From: Kingdonia uniflora
Taxonomy: Eukaryota; Streptophyta; Magnoliopsida; Ranunculales; Circaeasteraceae
Reading direction: 5' to 3'
Length of the DNA stretch: 64,000 nucleotides
Assembly (NCBI GenBank): GCA_014058105.1
Contig: JACGCM010000635.1
Location: forward strand, 868,001 to 932,000
How positions within the stretch are numbered: the first letter of the stretch is position 1; each line of letters opens with the position of its first letter. The position numbers and the translations under genes were made by a program. Shown in pieces: positions 58,923 through 64,000 of this stretch. The notes beneath the pieces were generated by a model. The model was not told where the DNA came from and searched no databases. It saw only the letters and a list, made by a program, of their open reading frames with translations.

Positions 58923-59461
58923 CTAAGAAGAAGAAGAGTTACAATCTCGCCTGAAATGACCCTTCTTTCCACAAGTCAAACACGCACCAGGTGGCTTAGA
59001 CATTCTTCTTGACTGTAATCGACCTCTTCCAAATTTTAGCCAATTTCTCCAAGACCTCCCTCTTTCCTCGACGTTCAACATATTTACATTTAAACTCAAA
59101 GAGGGTTCAGATGTTTTAGGTCTATTATCTTCACTCATAATCAAAGAGACTATAGTATCAAATTTGATGTCATCATTTCCCGATGAGTTGCTTAGAGCTG
59201 TAATGAACCCTTCCCAGCTTTTAGGCATCTGCCCTTAAAATCCCACACTCTCACCTCCTCGGTAAAAGTGATTTTAACAGATTCTAGTTGAGCATGTATG
59301 GTATTGAACTCACTGATATGAGCCTGTACACTATCATTATCCTTCATCTTCAAAGTAAGCAAGCGCCGTAAAAGATCTTCCTTGTTAGCCTCGGATGGCT
59401 TCGAGTACATAGCGGACAATGTCTCTATCAAACCCTTTATTGTCGTAGATTTGGAGATCAT
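58923..59461 (-). pseudogene. gag of Copia-3 (zinc knuckle intact)
   Basis: UBN2-type copia gag: MISKSTTIKGLIETLSAMYS, KEDLLRRLLTLKMKDNDSV, AHISEFNTIHAQLESVKITF, then in the next frame MPKSWEGFITALSNSSGNDD and LIMSEDNRPKTSEPS, ending with CLTCGKKGHFRRDC, a complete C-x2-C-x4-H-x4-C knuckle that binds RNA. A single frameshift near 59230-59250 separates the two open parts; otherwise it is the best kept gag here. Confidence 0.8.
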
Positions 59462-59605
59462 TTATAGAATTTGAGATGACAAAGCAAACCTAATAGTTCC
59501 AAGTGCCATATAATCCAATCGCGCCTACTTAGCGGCATCATATTCTGCTGGCATCATCTCATCTCCATTCAGTGGTAAATCAAGATCCTTTTGATAAAGG
59601 TAATC

Positions 59606-59885
59606 TTTATAGGGGCCAAGTTTCATAGAGGGGAAACTAGCTCTTACACCGCTAGACTATCCTCGTATAGGGGATTACAAGTATCTAATATAATAGTAAA
59701 CGATACTAATATACTAACACACTTGCGTGGAGTCCTAGAATGGGACGATCTTTGACCTCTATTGAGGATTTTTAAGAGAATTGTTATATATATCGAGGGT
59801 AGTCGAAGGTTTGAACTGTAGGTAGTTTCAGGGTATTCGAAGGTAATCTGCTAAGGCTTTTTAGGAGAGTTTTTCTAACCCCTTC
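59606..59885. other. Unassigned stretch before Tat-2
   Basis: 280 bp with no match to Copia-2's leader or LTR. It includes gtagtcgaaggtttgaactg and a similar gtattcgaaggtaatctg about 40 bp later. The last five bases ccttc (59881-59885) would be the left target duplication of Tat-2. Confidence 0.35.
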
Positions 59886-60507
59886 TGTAATGGCCAAATT
59901 CTGTAAGCTCGAAATGGCTTTGGAATTCGCTATCACACCAAGAACCTTTAGCAATATTCTAATGGAAATTAAGAAATGAAACAGGTGATTTTAATGTGGA
60001 CAACCAATGAATAGGTAAAAAAGCCACAACCTTGTGTGGAGAATATTTGCTAAAATTATTTTTATTGCTTGAAGCGGATATCTTATTACAAGTGATCTCT
60101 AAGAATTGAAGCTGCTTGAGTCTTGTAACTAAGATGCTTTGATGATTGATCGAGAATCAAAAATATGTAATTTCTAGGTGATCTCTTGTGTAATTTATAT
60201 GTGTCTCTTCTAGAACATCTTCCTTAAATAGGCCTTCCCCGCAGCTCTCCATCGTGCTAGAGCACATTCTCCGAACAATGTAGTTAGTGGCAGTTGACTG
60301 AGTAACTGACGAGTTTTTGAGAGACAGGTATCTTTGACTGGTTCAGGGTTTTCGGTTTAAGTTCGACCCACATTCTTCAACAGTTTGTGGAGTATTCTGA
60401 AATATTGACTAGAGAAGTTATGCTGAAAAATACATTAGTCTGAGATGGAGGTTATTTGAACTGGTGATAGCTTGATTATAAGTGAGGTCGAGGGATAGGT
60501 CCCTACA
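59886..60507 (-). repeat. 3' LTR of Tat-2
   Basis: 622 bp; on the minus strand tgtaggga ... ggccattaca. Same family as the solo LTR at 55442-56029. Confidence 0.72.
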
Positions 60508-60524
60508 ATCGTCCCCTCGCAACC
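60508..60524 (-). other. Polypurine tract of Tat-2
   Basis: Minus strand gcgaggggacgat directly before the LTR start tgtaggga. Compare aagaaggggcgaata before the Tat-1 3' LTR. Confidence 0.65.
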
Positions 60525-60770
60525 GAAGTCACGAGTGGCTTTGGTTGAGAAAGAATCGGAGGGTAACAGGTACTGGGGTTTGAAAATTGGGAATAAATAA
60601 AGTAGTTATGACGGTGTTGGCGTGTTGGTAATTTTATGATTATTGGGATGTAATGGCTATTAAATGATGATGTCGATACTGATGTATGTGACGGTTATAA
60701 CTCGAAAAGTTACGTTTGTAATAAATGTTAACGCTTGGGAAAACATACCTACACAATAAATATAGTGTTA

Positions 60771-60778
60771 TATAAATA
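60771..60778 (+). promoter_or_regulatory. TATA box of the Tat-2 antisense gene
   Basis: gttatataaataata, 55 bp before the ATG at 60833 and about 265 bp from the LTR. Position and direction are equivalent to the TATA box at 11861-11869 in Tat-1. Confidence 0.55.
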
Positions 60779-60832
60779 ATACCTGTAACAAATCTTTGAA
60801 GCAGTGCATGCTTGTTCTTTCTAGAATTATCT

Positions 60833-63800
60833 ATGGTGAAGACTCATAGCATGGCCCTTGAAGAGAGGATTATGACTGAAATGCAGAGATTGAAGTGGAA
60901 GTACTTTGGGGATCAATCCATGGAGATGGTGATTCCTGCTCCTGTTCCTCCGACGTATCAAGGCATGTCGAAAGATAAAGTGATTGATGCTGAGGAAGAG
61001 TTCTACTGCAAGTGGAGGTTTTATGTCATCGTCTTGATAGGCGAGGACTGGTGGGCTTATCTCCGTATCCTTGCGAAAGACAGGGTAGGCTTCATATGCA
61101 GGGATAGGCATAACTGCAGGGTAGTTATGCTGATTTTTTGTATCACCATGGATTCTAAGGTCGGGCCTTCTTCATCTATACCAACTCTTCGGTGGTGGTA
61201 GCTTCAGTGTAGGAGGTGATGGTAGTGGAGGAGAGAGACAACCATTGGGAGTCTGCTTCTGTATTTCCATCACATTTTGGTGCTCATTAGACCTTTTGTT
61301 CGAGAATTTGGTTCTAGCATTGAGTCTACTTCTTGTATAGTTTCCATTTGAAGTTTGATTAGACTTCGACTAAACTCATGAGAGGGAAGCTCTCTTTTGG
61401 TTTCAATTTCTATTTTGTATCACGGTAAACGATCATTGAAGCATGAAGAACTGGAGAAGTTGATACGTAAACGCGCCTGAATTACCTGTGGCTCTAAAAA
61501 ACCGTGGAAAACTTGTTATCTGTAAAGTCGTTTGTAATGTTTTTGATTTGAATAAATATTGGTCATTCAATTGCTTGTGTTGTTGTAGATATATAACTAA
61601 ATTATTAAGAATAATGTATAGAATTTATGGATATTGTAAGTATTGCCTTTCTTTAATTAAACTGAGATGAGTATGTATGAGAATGTGTGTTTTGACGTAA
61701 GTAGATTCTGTTTCGGGTATTAAAAAGTTAGAGCAAAAAACTTTAAGACTTTAGCAATTAAAAAATTCGTTCTAATAGAGTTCGATGGAAGAATAACTTT
61801 AGTTAGGATAACTTGAACTAGAAAGTAATTTAAAGGACGAGCTCGAAGGAAGAGATAAGTTTAAATATTTAACTCAAGATTCTGGGATTTTTTGTTATGT
61901 GATAAAAGGTAAAAATAATGTTTTAAGGGGAAAGTAAGTGGAAAACGTATAAATATTGTAGAATTAGTTGCAAAGTTGGAAAAGAGGATAGGTTGGTGCA
62001 GACTCGATCTTTGAGGATACGTCATACCGTGGAGGGACGATTGACTATAATGATAGGTGAAGTACGGGTGAGAATTTTTGGTGTGTTTGGTTATAATGCT
62101 GAGTTACCATTGAGGGAGTGTGAGCTCGAAGGTTTAGACGTTAGGAGTAGGGAATGTGAGTATGCCCGGTACTTCTATGAGGTATGCTTTCGTCTATTGG
62201 TGTCGAATCCCGCAACTCGAGAAGAAATGGTTAAATTGATTGCTGAGGTCGAGATTAAATTCGAAGATGACTGATTGAATGATAATGTGATCTAACGTGG
62301 TCGTTCAGGTTGTTTAGATGTAATAATGTATAATGTGCTTATCATGCATAAATATAAGTCTGTTAAATTTTAACAAAAACTTATGCACATCAATGGGATC
62401 CTCTATAGTTATAAATGTTGTTAATACTGTTGTGATAAATATTTTGAATAATTTTGAAAATTTCCTCAGCTTTGAGAATGACGTCACTATCACTATAAAT
62501 ATGATAGCCAAGAATAGAGAAACAAAAAATGAGGAAATGCAGAAGCTTCTAGTTTTATTTTGTATGTAAAGCTGTAGAGGTCTGATATCGTGTAGGGTGA
62601 GTTATCATGAGTATGGGAAGGTCAAAAAAGTTATGGAAACTGGAGAAAAAAATATGAGGGGAGGGGTAATGATGGAAAGTCTATTTTATTGAAAAGGTAC
62701 AAGATGTCTGATATGGATAGTGGAAAGGACGTCTTGGTTCCAAAGCCGAGGATGGGTCGTGCGAGGAACAATAATTGTTAGACGCTAGAGAGAGAAAAGA
62801 TTAATAATGCTTCTTCCTCATCATTCAATCATTTTTCTACTTCTGAAAATTTGGAGAGTTGAGAGAAAGAGGCGCAATATTTTTTTAGAGGATGAAATAA
62901 TAACTTATCTGAGGGTGATCAACGGCTGAAGAGAGTGAAAGACACTGGATCACGCAGGTGGTTATACAGTAGCGCCGTGAGGGAAGGGTTTAGCGCTAGT
63001 GCAAATTCTCATTCATTTTCTGAAGGTTAATAGAGACGTACGCAGTATATATGCATTTATGCAAATCGTTTTTGATGCAAATCATAATAACAACTATACA
63101 CGGCAATTTTTTGTAATTTTGACATATACGCAGAATATACAAAAGATATGTTATATGTTGATATGACCGATTTGTATGAAATAATAATTGATACCTGAAC
63201 CTTCATGTAGGTCGAGCGTGAGAGGCAGTCATGTAGGGTCAAAAATTTGCCTGTAAAAATTGTAGTTGAAATGGATAGTTTACTGGTTACCGAGGTATCG
63301 ACCTCTGGTCGGACGATTGAGTCTGATAATGAGGTTGAAGTAGGGTTGAATCCCTTTCCAGGTTTTCCTGGTCAATTGGTGTCTTATCCTCCTGGTTCAG
63401 ATGCATTTAGAGAATTCTGTAAAGCCAAGGCTGTTGTAAGAGGGACATGGGGTAATTGTGTAGAATATGTCGGTAGGCAGCTTAGAGGTTACACGGTAAT
63501 GACTAGGGAGGAATATTTTTATTTACTGGCAGATTTAGTGGGGGGAAAATGAGATAGGGCCATAGATGAATTGATCTCGCTAGAGCACTTTGATGTGGGT
63601 GTTTATAGTGACCTTAAATAAGATTTTTTGTGTTACCTGACTCAATTAGAGTCTAGGCTGAGTCTTCCTCTTACCAACTTGGGGAAGGGGATTATGAATG
63701 CAATTTGGGCATATCCTGTTCAATTGAACGGGAACATGTGGGAGGTAATTAGTGTTTGTGACCACTGAATGAAAGATGGAAGAATGAGGGGAAGGTGTGG

Positions 63801-64000
63801 AGGATATCTCCTGAGGATGTGTTACAATTTTATGGGTTGAAGAATTATCATGCTAGTGGTGAGGCATACTTATGTGCGAGCGTAACTCGGCCTCGCTTCT
63901 TCGATCAGAATTTAGCAGGTCGAGCCTGGAATGATAACTTCATATGGGTGAAGGGTAATTTCCTTAAGAGAAATGACGAAGAACATTTGGACCTTCGGTT
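60833..64000 (+). pseudogene. Antisense gene of Tat-2, partial
   Basis: First open part from the ATG at 60833: MVKTHSMALEERIMTEMQRL, then WKYFGDQS (compare Tat-1's start MKTRYQKKMEEKEARVEEKY). Later open parts: 61993-62274 (RVRIFGVFGYNAELPLRECE, ATREEMVKLIAEVEIKFEDD), 63247-63552 (NPFPGFPGQLVSYPPGSDAF, MTREEYFYLLADLVGGK), then shifted frames with LTNLGKGIMNAIWAYPVQLN and, at 63820-63990, VLQFYGLKNYHASGEAYLCA and GRAWNDNFIWVKGNF. The last motif is like the W.D.FFWV.G box of plant proteins labelled putative gypsy-type transposon (PF04195 type). Stops and frameshifts remain even if introns are assumed. Function unknown. Confidence 0.55.

Larger units (their letters stand above)
54445..59605 (-). 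mobile_element. Second Tork-like copia element (Copia-3), 5' end missing
   Basis: The left LTR (54445-55150) and internal order match Copia-2: RNase H, RT, integrase, protease, gag from left to right on the minus strand. Similarity to Copia-2 fades near 59600, before any 5' LTR or primer site, so its upstream end is deleted or displaced by the Tat-2 insertion. A solo LTR interrupts it at 55442-56029. Confidence 0.82.
59886..64000 (-). mobile_element. 3' part of a second Tat-type element (Tat-2), runs off the window
   Basis: The LTR at 59886-60507, the complement polypurine tract at 60508-60524 and the + strand gene from 60833 match the 3' end of Tat-1 read backwards: LTR, PPT, TATA, antisense gene. 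Gag-pol would lie beyond 64000 on the minus strand. The prediction can be tested in the adjacent sequence. Confidence 0.65.

Noticed and set aside
59886..60507. Alternative reading of this LTR as the 5' LTR of a + strand element
   Set aside because: The sequence following it on the + strand (atcgtcccctcgc) is no tRNA primer site, but its complement is a good polypurine tract, and the following genes resemble the Tat antisense gene.
1..64000. Search for tRNA genes, rRNA, CRISPR-like spaced repeats and bacterial operons
   Set aside because: None seen by eye. The only regularly spaced short motif is the LTR TTCGAA array, whose linkers are not unique spacers of CRISPR type.

Overview
The window is a plant nuclear repeat-rich region, most likely angiosperm. 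The evidence is a pile of plant-type LTR retrotransposons (Ty3/gypsy Tat, Tekay chromovirus and a Reina-like element; Ty1/copia Tork-like elements), a Helitron, MITE-like elements, AT-rich spacers and exon-like scraps with GT/AG borders. I see no intact host gene, no rRNA, no CRISPR array and no bacterial-type operon. I cannot name the species. Nearly all coding signal is decayed transposon sequence.

Layout: (1) 1281-12761 is an old, complete Tat-lineage element on the + strand: LTRs, tRNA-type PBS, gag, protease, RT with an internal deletion, RNase H, a second archaeal-type RNase H, integrase, a 226-bp tandem repeat, an antisense gene, PPT and LTR. (2) 12767-22037 is mostly unassigned spacer with a ~560-bp MITE-like element (19609-20170) and a few exon-like pieces on the minus strand. 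(3) 22043-35724 is a minus-strand copia element whose upstream LTR was split by a Tekay chromovirus (27175-35651, + strand); both have identical 5-bp target duplications. (4) 37685-42848 is a minus-strand Tork-like copia element. (5) 43244-47068 is a small minus-strand gypsy element that has lost its RT and integrase core, next to the 5' end of another gypsy element (47074 to ~48030). (6) 48376-52468 is a non-autonomous Helitron with textbook ends. (7) 52469-54444 holds a fragment resembling the SSXT domain of GIF coactivators and a 166-bp tandem repeat. (8) 54445 to ~59600 is a second Tork-like copia element of the same family as (4), carrying a Tat solo LTR with a perfect target duplication. 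(9) 59886-64000 is the 3' end of a second Tat element in reverse orientation; its antisense gene therefore reads on the + strand and runs off the window.

Two patterns stand out. First, LTRs of unrelated gypsy and copia families share arrays of a near-palindromic 12-bp motif (CTATTCGAATAG) whose cores are spaced almost rigidly by 21 bp within pairs and about 29-30 bp between pairs. The spacing is kept even where individual motifs have mutated. Second, both Tat elements carry a gene antisense to gag-pol, starting just inside the 3' LTR with its own TATA box and ATG, so these elements appear built to be transcribed from both strands.
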